From assembly GCF_024400215.1 (NCBI RefSeq), contig NZ_CP053748.1, positions 2,294,001 through 2,358,000 of the forward strand: 64,000 nt of DNA. Reading direction: 5' to 3'. The translations under genes and the position numbers were made by a program. Shown in pieces: positions 8,178-17,600 of the stretch. The number at the start of each line of letters is the position of its first letter. The first letter of the stretch is position 1. The notes under the pieces are model-generated. The model was not told where the DNA came from and did no database searches. It saw only the letters and a list, made by a program, of their open reading frames with translations. The stretch comes from Massilia sp. erpn (lineage in GTDB: Bacteria; Pseudomonadota; Gammaproteobacteria; Burkholderiales; Burkholderiaceae_D).

Positions 8178-8206
8178 TTGTCGCAGATTCAAAAGAGTTT
8201 TAGCAT
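8178..8206 (+). promoter_or_regulatory. Candidate astC promoter with overlapping ArgR-type site
   Basis: TTGTCG (8178-8183), a 17-base spacer and TAGCAT (8201-8206) fit a weak sigma-70 promoter. TGTCGC at 8179, eight bases, then AA at 8193 fits the half-site recalled for P. aeruginosa ArgR (TGTCGC-N8-AA). A poorer half-site (TTTACC-N8-AA) begins 21 bases upstream at 8158, the spacing expected for tandem half-sites. This links the upstream AraC regulator to the operon; it is a prediction. Confidence 0.5.
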
Positions 8207-8279
8207 CCCCGCTTTTACAATGCCAGTACCAGGGCGCGGCCTGCTGCCCTCCGTACCTCTTACCTAGATGGGGATTGCC

Positions 8280-9524
8280 ATGAATGCAAAGCTTGATTCG
8301 ACTGTAACCACTCGCCCTGTTACCCGACAGACTTTTGACGACGTGCTCGTGCCGACCTACGCGCCTGCCGCGATGGTGCCGGTGCGCGCTTCGGGCCTGG
8401 ACCTGTGGGACCAGAACGGCAAGCATTATCTGGACTTCACGTCGGGCATCGCCGTCGCCTCCCTCGGCCACTGCAACCCGGCCCTGGTCGAGACCCTGAC
8501 CCAGCAGGCTAATACCCTGTGGCACCTGGGCAATGGCTACACCAATGAGCCGGTGCTGCGCCTGGCCCTGGCCCTGACCGAAGCCACCTTCGCCGACCGC
8601 GCCTTCTTCTGCAATTCCGGTGCCGAAGCCAACGAGGCGGCCCTGAAACTGGCGCGTAAGCACGCCCACACCAAATTCGGCGCGCACAAATCGCGCGTCG
8701 TGTCCTGCCTGAACTCCTTCCACGGCCGCACCCTGTTCACCGTGTCGGTGGGCGGCCAGGCGAAATACACCGAAGGCTTCGAACCGCTGCCGCCGTCGAT
8801 CGACCACATTCCGTACAACGATATCGAAGCGGCGCGCGCCGCCATCGGCGACGATGTGTGCGCCGTGATCGTGGAACCGGTGCAGGGCGAGGGCGGCGTG
8901 ATGCCGGGCAATCCCGAATACCTGCGCGAGCTGCGCGAACTGTGCAACAAGACCGGCGCCCTGCTGATCTTCGACGAAGTGCAGTCCGGCATGGGCCGTA
9001 CCGGCGCGCTGTTCGCCTACCAGGGCTATGGTGTGACCCCGGACATCCTGACCGCCGCCAAAGCGCTGGGCAATGGCTACCCGATCGGCGCCATGCTGAC
9101 CACCAACGAGCTGGCCCAGACCCTGAGCGTGGGTACCCACGGCACCACCTACGGCGGCAACCCGATGGCCGCTTCCGTGGCGCTGAAAGTGCTGGAAACG
9201 ATCAACCAGCCGGCCTTCCTGGCGCGCGTGAAGGAAGCCAGCGTGAATCTGATCGCCAAGCTGGAAACCCTGGTCAAGGATTATCCGAACGTGTTCTCCG
9301 CCGTGCGCGGCAGCGGCCTGCTGCTGGGCGTGGTGGTGGCCGAAGCCTTCAAGGGCCGCTCGAAAGACATCCAGCGCGCCGCCGAAGCGCAAGGCCTGAT
9401 GGTGCTGATCGCCGGCACCGACGTGCTGCGCCTGGCGCCGGCCCTGATCGTCTCCGACGCCCAGATCGATGAGGCGGACCGCCTGCTGCGCCTGGCGCTG
9501 AACGAGCTGACCAAGCCAGCGTAA
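8280..9524 (+). CDS. astC: Succinylornithine/acetylornithine aminotransferase
   Basis: 414 residues, class III PLP aminotransferase. In the arginine succinyltransferase pathway it moves the amino group of N2-succinylornithine to 2-oxoglutarate, giving succinylglutamate semialdehyde and glutamate; such enzymes often also act on acetylornithine. Visible motifs are SGAEANEAAL (113-122), FDEVQSGMGRTG (231-242, Asp-232 contacting PLP) and AAKALGNGYPIG with the Schiff-base Lys-261. I chose ATG 8280 because GGGGAT lies seven bases upstream; an in-frame ATG at 8268 is possible. It is first in the ast operon. The Pseudomonas equivalent is aruC. Confidence 0.95.
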   Translation: MNAKLDSTVTTRPVTRQTFDDVLVPTYAPAAMVPVRASGLDLWDQNGKHYLDFTSGIAVASLGHCNPALVETLTQQANTLWHLGNGYTNEPVLRLALALTEATFADRAFFCNSGAEANEAALKLARKHAHTKFGAHKSRVVSCLNSFHGRTLFTVSVGGQAKYTEGFEPLPPSIDHIPYNDIEAARAAIGDDVCAVIVEPVQGEGGVMPGNPEYLRELRELCNKTGALLIFDEVQSGMGRTGALFAYQGYGVTPDILTAAKALGNGYPIGAMLTTNELAQTLSVGTHGTTYGGNPMAASVALKVLETINQPAFLARVKEASVNLIAKLETLVKDYPNVFSAVRGSGLLLGVVVAEAFKGRSKDIQRAAEAQGLMVLIAGTDVLRLAPALIVSDAQIDEADRLLRLALNELTKPA

Positions 9525-9551
9525 TAGCGGCCGCCCCGGCGGCTTGCTAAA

Positions 9552-9576
9552 GCCCGGCGCTGTAGTGGCGCCGGGC
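9552..9576 (+). other. Intercistronic stem-loop between astC and astA-alpha
   Basis: GCCCGGCGC and GCGCCGGGC form a perfect 9-bp stem with a 7-base loop, without a T run. It may be an mRNA-stability or processing element that sets different levels of astC and the downstream genes. Confidence 0.6.
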
Positions 9577-9602
9577 GTATCTTTATTCAGCAAGGAGTTC
9601 AA

Positions 9603-10634
9603 ATGTATGTTGTCCGTCCGGTAGAACTTGCGGATATCGCCGCGCTCGAAGCGCTGGCCGCCGTCACCATGCCGGGTGTTCATACCCTGCCGAAAACGCG
9701 CGACAAGATCGTCCAGGCAGTGGAGCGCTCGATTGCCTCGTTCGCGGCGCATGTCGATATTCCCAGCGAAGAGTCGTACCTGTTTGTGCTGGAGTCGGTC
9801 GCGGCAAACCAGATCGTCGGCACCGCCGCCATCTTCGCCTCCGCCGGTTCCAACGGCACCTATTTCTCCTTCCGCAACGATGTGATCCAGCAGGTCTCGC
9901 GCGACCTGAACATCAGCCACAGCGTGCATGCGCTGACCTTGTGCTCGGAGCTGACCGCCTACTCCCAGCTTTCCAGTTTCTATGTCGACGAGCGCCTGAA
10001 AAGCCGGCCGGAAGCGGCCCTGCTGTCGCGCGCCCGTCTGCTGTTCGCGGTGCTGGCGCCGCACCGCTTCGGCGACCGCTTCTTCGTGCCGCTGGCCGGC
10101 GTCACCGATCCGGATGGCGGCTCGCCGTTCTGGGATGCGCTGGGCCGCAAATTCTTCAAGATGGATTTTCTCGACGCCGAACGCGTGATCGGCGGCGCGC
10201 GCAACCGCACCCTGATCGTCGAGCTGATGCCGCACTACCCGGTGTACGTGCCGCTGCTGCCGGGTGACGCCCAGGCGGCCATGGGCCAGATCCATCCCTC
10301 GGGCGAGCTGGCCTTCAATCTGCTGACGGCCGAAGGCTTCGAGGCCGACGAATACATCGACATCTTCGATGGCGGTCCGATCCTGCAAGCCCACAAGCAT
10401 ACGCTGCGCACCTTCAACGCCTCGCTGACGCGCCGCGTGCAGGACGTGGCGCCGGGCGAAACGCTCGATGCCGTCGCCACGTATGCGATCGCCTCCCGTT
10501 CCGGCATGGCCTTCCGCGCCGTCACCATCGCCAGCCCGGCGCTGGAGAACAGCGAGACGGTTGGCCTGCCGCAGCATCTGCAGGAGCTGCTGGGCGTCGC
10601 CGAGGGCGACGATGTGATCTGCGTCCGCATTTAA
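9603..10634 (+). CDS. aruF: Arginine/ornithine N-succinyltransferase, alpha subunit
   Basis: 343 residues of the AstA family. It transfers succinate from succinyl-CoA to the alpha-amino group of arginine, the first step of the pathway. The family pattern is clear: VRPVELADIAALEALA at the N-terminus, the GVHTLP stretch, FVPLAGVTDPDGGSPFWDAL, GRKFFKMDFLDAERV and ELMPHYPVYVPLLP. Two paralogous subunit genes occur side by side, as in Pseudomonas aruF/aruG, whereas Enterobacteria have one astA. ATG 9603 is preceded by AAGGAG. It is followed by aruG after 12 bases. Confidence 0.93.
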   Translation: MYVVRPVELADIAALEALAAVTMPGVHTLPKTRDKIVQAVERSIASFAAHVDIPSEESYLFVLESVAANQIVGTAAIFASAGSNGTYFSFRNDVIQQVSRDLNISHSVHALTLCSELTAYSQLSSFYVDERLKSRPEAALLSRARLLFAVLAPHRFGDRFFVPLAGVTDPDGGSPFWDALGRKFFKMDFLDAERVIGGARNRTLIVELMPHYPVYVPLLPGDAQAAMGQIHPSGELAFNLLTAEGFEADEYIDIFDGGPILQAHKHTLRTFNASLTRRVQDVAPGETLDAVATYAIASRSGMAFRAVTIASPALENSETVGLPQHLQELLGVAEGDDVICVRI

Positions 10635-10646
10635 AGTGAGAGAGCT

Positions 10647-11696
10647 ATGCTAGTTGTACGCGCCATCAACGCATCCGACCTGGATGCCCTGTACGGTCTG
10701 GCCAGCCAGGTCGGCACCGGCATGACCACGCTCAAGCCGGACATGAAAATGCTGGGCGACCGCCTGGCGATCGCCTGCGCCTCCTTCGCCGAAACCATTC
10801 CGCCCGAAGAGCGCGACTATATGTTCGTGATGGAAGACACCACCAGCGGCCGTCTGGCCGGGGTGTGCGCCATCAAGGGCGCGGTCGGTCTGACCGAACC
10901 TTTCTACAATTACCGCATCGGCACCCTGGTGCACTCCAGCCGCGAGCTCGATGTGTTCACGCGCATGGAAACCCTGTACCTGTCGAACGACCTGACCGGC
11001 AGCTCGGAACTGTGCTCGCTGTTCCTGCATCCCGACTACCGCAGCGGCAATACCGGCCGCCTGTTGTCCAAGTGCCGCTTCCTGTTCATCGCCCAGTTCC
11101 CGCATCTGTTCACCAAGCGCCTGATCGCCGAGATGCGCGGCTACCAGGCGCCGGACGGCAGCTCGCCGTTCTACGAAGGTCTGGGCCGCCACTTCTTCAA
11201 GATGGATTTCCATCACGTGGACGATCTGACGGCGCTGGGCAAGAAGTCCTTCATCGCCGAGCTGATGCCGCGCCAGCCCATGTACGTGGCCTATCTGCCG
11301 CAGGATGCGCAGGACGTGGTGGGCCAGGTGCACGAGGCGACCAAGCCGGCGCGCCGCCTGCTGGAGCAGGAGGGCATGTATTTCGAAGGCTATATCGATA
11401 TCTTCGACGCCGGCCCCGTGCTGCAGGCGCGCACCTCGGAGCTGCGCGCCATGCGCGACAGCGAATTGGTCGGCGTGGAAATCGATAGCGATGCAACCCA
11501 TGCCTGCGCGCCGAATCCGGAACCGATGCTGGTTTCGAATACGGTGCTCAAGGATTTCCGCATGATCCTGTCCGACGCCAGCCCGGTGAACGGCAAGATC
11601 GACCTGTCCGCCGCCGACCAGAAGCTGCTGGGCGTGAAGGCGGGCGACACCGTGCGCACCCTGTCTCTCAACGTGAGGAAGAATACCAATGTCTGA
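10647..11696 (+). CDS. aruG: Arginine N-succinyltransferase, beta subunit
   Basis: 349 residues, AstA family, homologous to the preceding subunit. Shared signatures are VRAINASDLDALYGLA, GTGMTTLKPD, RGYQAPDGSSPFYEGLG, RHFFKMDFHHVDDLTALG and ELMPRQPMYVAYLPQ. It forms the heteromeric arginine succinyltransferase with aruF; in Pseudomonas the pair also accepts ornithine. ATG 10647 follows GTGAGAGAGCT. The last 8 bases overlap astD, which suggests translational coupling. Which paralogue is alpha or beta rests on gene order by analogy with Pseudomonas. Confidence 0.93.
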   Translation: MLVVRAINASDLDALYGLASQVGTGMTTLKPDMKMLGDRLAIACASFAETIPPEERDYMFVMEDTTSGRLAGVCAIKGAVGLTEPFYNYRIGTLVHSSRELDVFTRMETLYLSNDLTGSSELCSLFLHPDYRSGNTGRLLSKCRFLFIAQFPHLFTKRLIAEMRGYQAPDGSSPFYEGLGRHFFKMDFHHVDDLTALGKKSFIAELMPRQPMYVAYLPQDAQDVVGQVHEATKPARRLLEQEGMYFEGYIDIFDAGPVLQARTSELRAMRDSELVGVEIDSDATHACAPNPEPMLVSNTVLKDFRMILSDASPVNGKIDLSAADQKLLGVKAGDTVRTLSLNVRKNTNV

Positions 11697-13164
11697 ACAA
11701 GCACTGAGCAACTTCATCAACGGCCAATGGAAGGCCGGCAGCGGCGCTGAGCTGGTCACCGTCAATCCGGCCAACGGCCAGCAGACCTGGGCCAGCCGCG
11801 AAGCCACCGCGCAGGACGTGGCCGCCGCTTGCGCTGCCGCGCACGCCGCCTTCGAAGCCTGGTCCTGGCAATCGCTGGAAGAGCGCATCGCCATCGTCGC
11901 CCGTTTCCGCGACCTGCTGAAGGAAAACGCCGAAGAGCTGGCGCTGCTGATCTCGGAAGAAGTGGGCAAGCCGCTGTGGGAAGCGCGCACCGAAGTCACC
12001 ACCATGGCCAACAAGGTCGATATCTCGATCCAGTCGCATGGCGCGCGCACCGGCGAAACCCGCAACACCGTGGCCGATGGCGAAGCCGTGCTGCGCCACC
12101 GTCCGCACGGCGTATTCGGCGTGTTCGGTCCTTACAACTTCCCCGGCCACCTGCCCAACGGCCATATCGTGCCGGCCCTGATCGCCGGTAACACCGTGGT
12201 CTTCAAGCCGAGCGAATACGCGCCGCGCACCGCCGTGAAAACCGTGCAGCTGTGGGAAAAGGCCGGCGTGCCGGCCGGCGTGGTGAATCTGATTAATGGC
12301 GGCCGCGATACCGGCATCGCCCTGGGCCAGAACGAGCTGCTGGATGGCGTGCTGTTCACCGGCAGCAGCCAGACCGGCGCGGCCTTGCACCGCCAGTTCG
12401 GCGGCCAGCCCGGCAAGCTGCTGGCGCTGGAAATGGGCGGCAACAACCCGCTGGTGGTGTGGGATGCGAAGAATACCGACGCCGCCGTCTTCATGGCGAT
12501 TTCCTCGGCCTTCATCTCGGCCGGCCAGCGCTGCACCTGCGCGCGCCGCCTGATCGTGCAGGATACGCCGGAAGCCGATGCCTTCATCCAGCGCCTGGTG
12601 GACGTGGCCGGCAAGATCGTGGTCGGTGAATCGAATGCCGAACCGGCGCCCTTCATGGGACCGGTGGTGTCGGCCGCCGTGGCCGAGCGCCTGGTGCAGG
12701 CGCAGAACGATATGGTGGCCAAGGGCGGCAAGCTGCTGCTGGAAATGCGCCAGCTGAAAGCCGGCACCGGCTTCGTTTCCGCCGGCATCGTTGATGTGAC
12801 CGATGCCCAGGGCATTCCGGACGAGGAATGGTTCGGCCCTCTGCTGCAGATTGTGCGCGTGAAGGACTTCGACAGCGCCGTGCGCGCCGCCAACAACACC
12901 GGTTTCGGTCTTGCCGCGGCCCTGATCTCGAACGACGAGTCGCTGTGGAAGCAGTTCCAGCAGCGCGCCCGCGCCGGCATCGTCAACTGGAACCGTCCGA
13001 CCACGGGCGCCGCCAGCAGCGCGCCGTTCGGCGGCGTGGGCAAATCGGGCAACCACCGTCCGAGCGCCTATTACGCGGCTGATTACTGCGCCTATCCGGT
13101 TGCATCCATCGAGAACGGCGCGCTGGAAATGCCCGCCAAGCTCTCCCCCGGTCTGAACTTCTGA
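11689..13164 (+). CDS. astD: N-succinylglutamate 5-semialdehyde dehydrogenase
   Basis: 491 residues, aldehyde dehydrogenase superfamily. It oxidises N-succinylglutamate semialdehyde to N-succinylglutamate with NAD+. The catalytic pair is visible: Glu-248 in [14 protein letters not shown] and Cys-282 in [12 protein letters not shown], together with NAD-binding segments around [13 protein letters not shown] (148-160) and FTGSSQTG (223-230). The GQRCTCARR form is characteristic of AstD. It overlaps aruG by 8 bases, with GTGAGGAAG ahead of its ATG. Confidence 0.96.
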   Translation: MSEQALSNFINGQWKAGSGAELVTVNPANGQQTWASREATAQDVAAACAAAHAAFEAWSWQSLEERIAIVARFRDLLKENAEELALLISEEVGKPLWEARTEVTTMANKVDISIQSHGARTGETRNTVADGEAVLRHRPHGVFGVFGPYNFPGHLPNGHIVPALIAGNTVVFKPSEYAPRTAVKTVQLWEKAGVPAGVVNLINGGRDTGIALGQNELLDGVLFTGSSQTGAALHRQFGGQPGKLLALEMGGNNPLVVWDAKNTDAAVFMAISSAFISAGQRCTCARRLIVQDTPEADAFIQRLVDVAGKIVVGESNAEPAPFMGPVVSAAVAERLVQAQNDMVAKGGKLLLEMRQLKAGTGFVSAGIVDVTDAQGIPDEEWFGPLLQIVRVKDFDSAVRAANNTGFGLAAALISNDESLWKQFQQRARAGIVNWNRPTTGAASSAPFGGVGKSGNHRPSAYYAADYCAYPVASIENGALEMPAKLSPGLNF

Positions 13165-13172
13165 GGAATACC

Positions 13173-14519
13173 ATGCGCTCCGCACGCGAATTCAATTTTG
13201 ACGGCCTGGTAGGCCCGTCGCACAACTACGCCGGCCTGTCCTTTGGCAATGTGGCGTCCTTCAATAACGTGAAGAGCGCATCGAATCCGAAACAGGCGGC
13301 CCTGCAAGGCCTGGAGAAAATGCGCGCCCTGGCGGCGCGCGGTTTTGCCCAGGCCCTGCTGCCGCCGCAAGACCGTCCCAACTTCCGCCTGCTGCGCAGC
13401 CTGGGTTTCAGCGGCAGCAATGCCGAGGTGCTGCAGCAGGCCTATAAAGAGTCGCCGGTGATCCTGGCCTGCGCCTATTCGGCCTCGCCGATGTGGACGG
13501 CCAATGCGGCCACCGTCAGCCCTTCGGCCGATACCGCCGATGGCCGCGTGCATTTCACCCCGGCGAACCTGAACAACAAGCTGCACCGCGCTTTCGAGCA
13601 TGTGCAGTCGGCGCGCGCGCTGCGCGCCATCTTCAACGACGGCACCCGCTTCGCCGTGCACGACGCTCTGCCCGGCACGCCGGCTTTCGGTGACGAGGGT
13701 GCGGCCAACCATACCCGACTGTGTGCCAGTCATGGCGCCCAGGGCGTGGAGATGTTCGTGTATGGCCGCGCGGAGTTCGATGCCGCGGCCCCGGCGCCGA
13801 AACGCTATCCGGCCCGCCACACGCTGGAAGCTTCGCAGGCGGTGGCCCGCCTGCACGGCATTGCGGCCGAACGCAGCGTCTTCATCCAGCAGAATCCGGA
13901 CGTGATCGACCAGGGCGTGTTCCACAACGACGTGATCGCGGTCGGCAACGGCAATGTGCTGTTCTACCACGAGCAGGCGTTTGCCGACGAGGCGGGCGCC
14001 TTGTCCCAGCTGCGCCAAGCCATGGCCGGCGTGGGCGCGGAGCTGAACGCGGTGCGCGTCGATACCGGCATGGTGCCGGTGGCCGACGCCGTGGCCAGCT
14101 ATCTGTTCAACAGTCAGCTGCTGTCCAAGCCCGACGGCAAGATGGCTCTGGTGGTGCCGCAGGAGTGCCAGGAAAACGCCGCCGTGGCGCGCTACCTGCA
14201 AGGCCTGGTGGCCAGCGGCGGTCCGGTCGACGAGCTGGTGCACTTCGATCTGCGCCAGAGCATGCGCAATGGCGGCGGGCCTGCCTGCCTGCGTTTGCGC
14301 GTGGCGCTGACCGAGGAAGAATCTGCTGCAATGCACCAAGGTGTGGTGATGACCGAGTCGCTGTACCATACGCTGGTGGCCTGGGTCGAGAAGCATTACC
14401 GCGACCGTCTGGAGCCGCAGGATCTGGCCGATCCGGCGCTGGCGCTGGAGGTGCACGCCGCACTGGAGGAGTTGAGCATGATCCTGGGCCTGCCAGGCCT
14501 GTATGATTTTGATTTGTAA
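13173..14519 (+). CDS. astB: N-succinylarginine dihydrolase
   Basis: 448 residues, matching the family (E. coli 447). It hydrolyses N2-succinylarginine to succinylornithine, two ammonia and CO2. It has the guanidino-group-modifying fold with the triad Glu-175 (GDEGAANH), His-251 (VFHNDV) and Cys-372 ([11 protein letters not shown]), at positions equivalent to the E. coli enzyme. The N-terminus ANYAG-like [13 protein letters not shown] is a family mark. It starts 8 bases after astD with TGAGGAATACC as ribosome site. It is the second pathway step although encoded fifth. Confidence 0.96.
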   Translation: MRSAREFNFDGLVGPSHNYAGLSFGNVASFNNVKSASNPKQAALQGLEKMRALAARGFAQALLPPQDRPNFRLLRSLGFSGSNAEVLQQAYKESPVILACAYSASPMWTANAATVSPSADTADGRVHFTPANLNNKLHRAFEHVQSARALRAIFNDGTRFAVHDALPGTPAFGDEGAANHTRLCASHGAQGVEMFVYGRAEFDAAAPAPKRYPARHTLEASQAVARLHGIAAERSVFIQQNPDVIDQGVFHNDVIAVGNGNVLFYHEQAFADEAGALSQLRQAMAGVGAELNAVRVDTGMVPVADAVASYLFNSQLLSKPDGKMALVVPQECQENAAVARYLQGLVASGGPVDELVHFDLRQSMRNGGGPACLRLRVALTEEESAAMHQGVVMTESLYHTLVAWVEKHYRDRLEPQDLADPALALEVHAALEELSMILGLPGLYDFDL

Positions 14520-14542
14520 TTTCAGATAGCATCCCAAAGTAG

Positions 14543-14561
14543 GGCGGAATGACCTTCCGCC
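14543..14561 (+). other. Stem-loop between astB and glutamate dehydrogenase
   Basis: GGCGGAA-TGACC-TTCCGCC, a 7-bp stem with a 5-base loop and no T run. It could be a processing or partial-termination site that separates the ast genes from the 4.7-kb dehydrogenase gene. Confidence 0.45.
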
Positions 14562-14637
14562 TCCTGATTCATCGCTGCCGCGCAGCCACAAGCCGGGGCG
14601 AGCAGGCGAAATACACATAACGTATTGGAGAAGCAAG

Positions 14638-17600
14638 ATGAAACAAATGCCGCAAGAGCTGAGAAAACAGACGCTGGAACTGGTCAACGCGAGCAAGCCT
14701 GCCGATGGCGGGCAGGTGCCGGCCCTGATCAGTGCCTGGCTGGGTGCCCTGGACGATGAAGATCTGGCGGACACCTCGCCCAATAGTCTTGCTCCCTTGC
14801 TGGTAGAAGGTTTCACCCAGGCCGCGCGCCGCAGCAGCACCGGCTGCCAGATCGCCAAGCTGCGCTACGCCGATGGCCGTGGCGGCCATGCCACGGCCCT
14901 GCTGATCCTGAACGACGATATGCCTTATCTGGTGGACTCCATCGTCATGGCAATGCGCAAGCAGCGCGTGGCCGTGAATGGCGTCCTGAACGCGGTGCTG
15001 AGCGTGGGCCGCGATGCGGCCGGCGTGGTGAACAAGGTCGGCACCGATGGCGACAAGCAGGAATCCTATGTGCTTTGCCTGCTGGCCGAGGAACTGCAGG
15101 GCGACGCCCTGCAGGCGCTGGTGCAAAGCATCGAGATGGTGGCGCGCGACGCGGCCATCGTGCGGCGCGATCTGGCGGCGATGAAGGAGCGCTTCAGCAG
15201 CGTGGCCGCCGCCGCTGCCGCCCATGGCGAGGAAGGGCAGGAAGTGGCTGCCTTCCTGGAGTGGGCCGGCAATGAAGGCTTTGAAGTGCACGGTTATGCC
15301 TACTACCAGGTCAAGCCGGGCGCGCGCGAGCTGGAACGCGATATTCCAAGCCGCATCGGCGTGCTGCAGGATACGGCGCACCCCGTGTACGGCGGCTGCC
15401 TGGCCAATATCCCGGGCGACTTCGACACCCTGTCCAAGCGTCCGCACACCCTGTCCATCGTCAAGGCCGACGTGGGCGGCACCCTGCACCGCGACCAGCA
15501 ACTGGACTTTATCGGCGTGCGCAACACCGACTCCAGCGGCGCCATTCTGGGCGAGCACTGCTTCGTCGGCCTGTTCACCCGCGCCGCCAACCTGACCCCG
15601 CTGGCCCGCCTGCCGTTCGCCCGTGGCCGCATCGCCCAGGTGCTGCAGATCGCCGGCGTGCGCAAGGAAGGTTTCCGCGCCGAGAAATTCGTCGAGATCC
15701 TGGAATCGCTGCCGCGCACCGAAGCGCTGGAAGCCGAGCCGCAGTGGCTGGCCGAGGTGTGCGGTTCCGTGGTGTCGCTGTACAAGCAGCCGCGCACCAA
15801 GGTCTTCGCGCGCCGCGACGTGTATGCGCGCCATCTGAACGTGCTGGTGTACCTGCCGCGCGAACGCTATAGCGCCAGTGTCGCTTCGGCGCTGGCCAAG
15901 GCACTGCAGCAAAGCTCGGGCGCCAGCCATGTCAGCTCGCAGACCCTGGTGGCCGACGGCCCGCTGGCCCGCGTCTATCTGATCGCCCACGCCGCGCGCT
16001 ATCCGCTCGACCTGGAAAGCGATATCCAGCGTCCGCTGCTGGCGGTGCTGGACGGCTGGCACAACAGCTTCTCCGAACTGTCCGACGCCGTGTTCGACGA
16101 GCCGCTGCGCAACAGCCTGCGCAAGATGTGCTCGACCCTGCCGCTCGATTACGTCAGCGCCACCTCGCCGAGCGTGGCCTTCCACGATCTGGGCACGATT
16201 CTGCGCAACGGCATCAGCGATCGCATCGCCGTGCGCGTGGAGCTGGCGACCGAAGCCAATCCTGCCACCTCCATCCGCCTGTATTCGGTGGACCGCGTGC
16301 CTGCGCTGTCGGCCATTCTGCCGGCCCTGCATAACGCCGGCGTGTCGATCGAGCGCGAACAGGCGCATTCGATCCGTACTGAAGACGGCAAGCGTTACTA
16401 CGTCACCAGCCTGGGCGTGGATGCCGACAGCGCCGCCAAGCTGGCGCGCGAAGGCATCGCGCCCGTGGCCCAGGATCTGTTCAGCGCCCTGCTCAACGAC
16501 GAAGCCGAAGACGGCCGCCTGAATGGCCTGGTGATCGAAGGCGGCCTGAATACCCGCCAGGTGCAGCTGGTGCGCGCCTATATGAGCTACTGGCGCCAGG
16601 CCGGCACGCAGTTCTCGGTGCGCTACATCGCCGAAAGCCTGCGCCGCCAGCCCGCCGTGATCAAGGAAATCGTCGACGCCTTCAGCCAGCGCTTCAATCC
16701 GGCGCTGGGCGAGGGCGAACGCAATGCCGCGCGCGACACCCTGCAAGCCATCAAGGGCCGCCTGCCGGCGCTGAACCATGCGGATACGGAAGTGATCCTG
16801 GCCGCGCTGATCGACCTGATTCTGGCGACCCTGCGCACCAATTACTTCCAGAACGCCGACCAGGGCGACAAGATCATCTTCAAGTTCGACACCAGCAATC
16901 TGTCTCTGGTGCCGGAACCGCGTCCTTTCCGCGAAATCTATGTGTTCTCGCGCCGCTTCGAAGGCGTGCACCTGCGCGGCGGCCCTGTGGCACGCGGCGG
17001 CCTGCGCTGGTCCGACCGCATGGAAGACTACCGCACCGAGGTGCTGGGCCTGGTGAAGGCGCAGATGGTGAAGAACGCCGTGATCGTGCCGGCGGGCGCC
17101 AAGGGCGGCTTCGTCTGCAAGCAGATGCCGAAAGACGCCACGCGCGACGTGGTGGCGGCCGAAGGCGAAGCAGTCTACCGCCTGTTCATCGCCAGCCTGC
17201 TGGAAGTGACCGACAACCGCGTGCTGGGCAAGATCGTTTCGCCTGAAGACACGGTCTGCTACGACGGCAACGACCCGTACCTGGTGGTGGCGGCCGACAA
17301 GGGCACCGCGACCTTCTCCGACATCGCCAACGGCATCGCCGTCAAGCGCGGCTTCTGGCTGGGCGATGCTTTCGCCTCGGGCGGCTCGAATGGCTATGAC
17401 CACAAGAAGATGGGCATCACCGCCAAGGGCGCTTTCGAAGCGGTCAAGCGCCACTTCTACGAGATGGGCCATGACATGAACACCACCCCGTTCACCGTGG
17501 TGGGCGTGGGCGATATGTCGGGCGACGTGTTCGGCAACGGCGTGCTGCTGTCGAACCAGATCAAGCTGCTGGCGGCCTTCGACCACCGCCACATCTTCCT

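Noticed and set aside
8016..10577. An 853-codon reverse-strand frame across astC and aruF
   Set aside because: Composition typical of antisense GC-rich frames (HHQ, RRG runs), no conserved motif, and it covers palindrome A and known genes.
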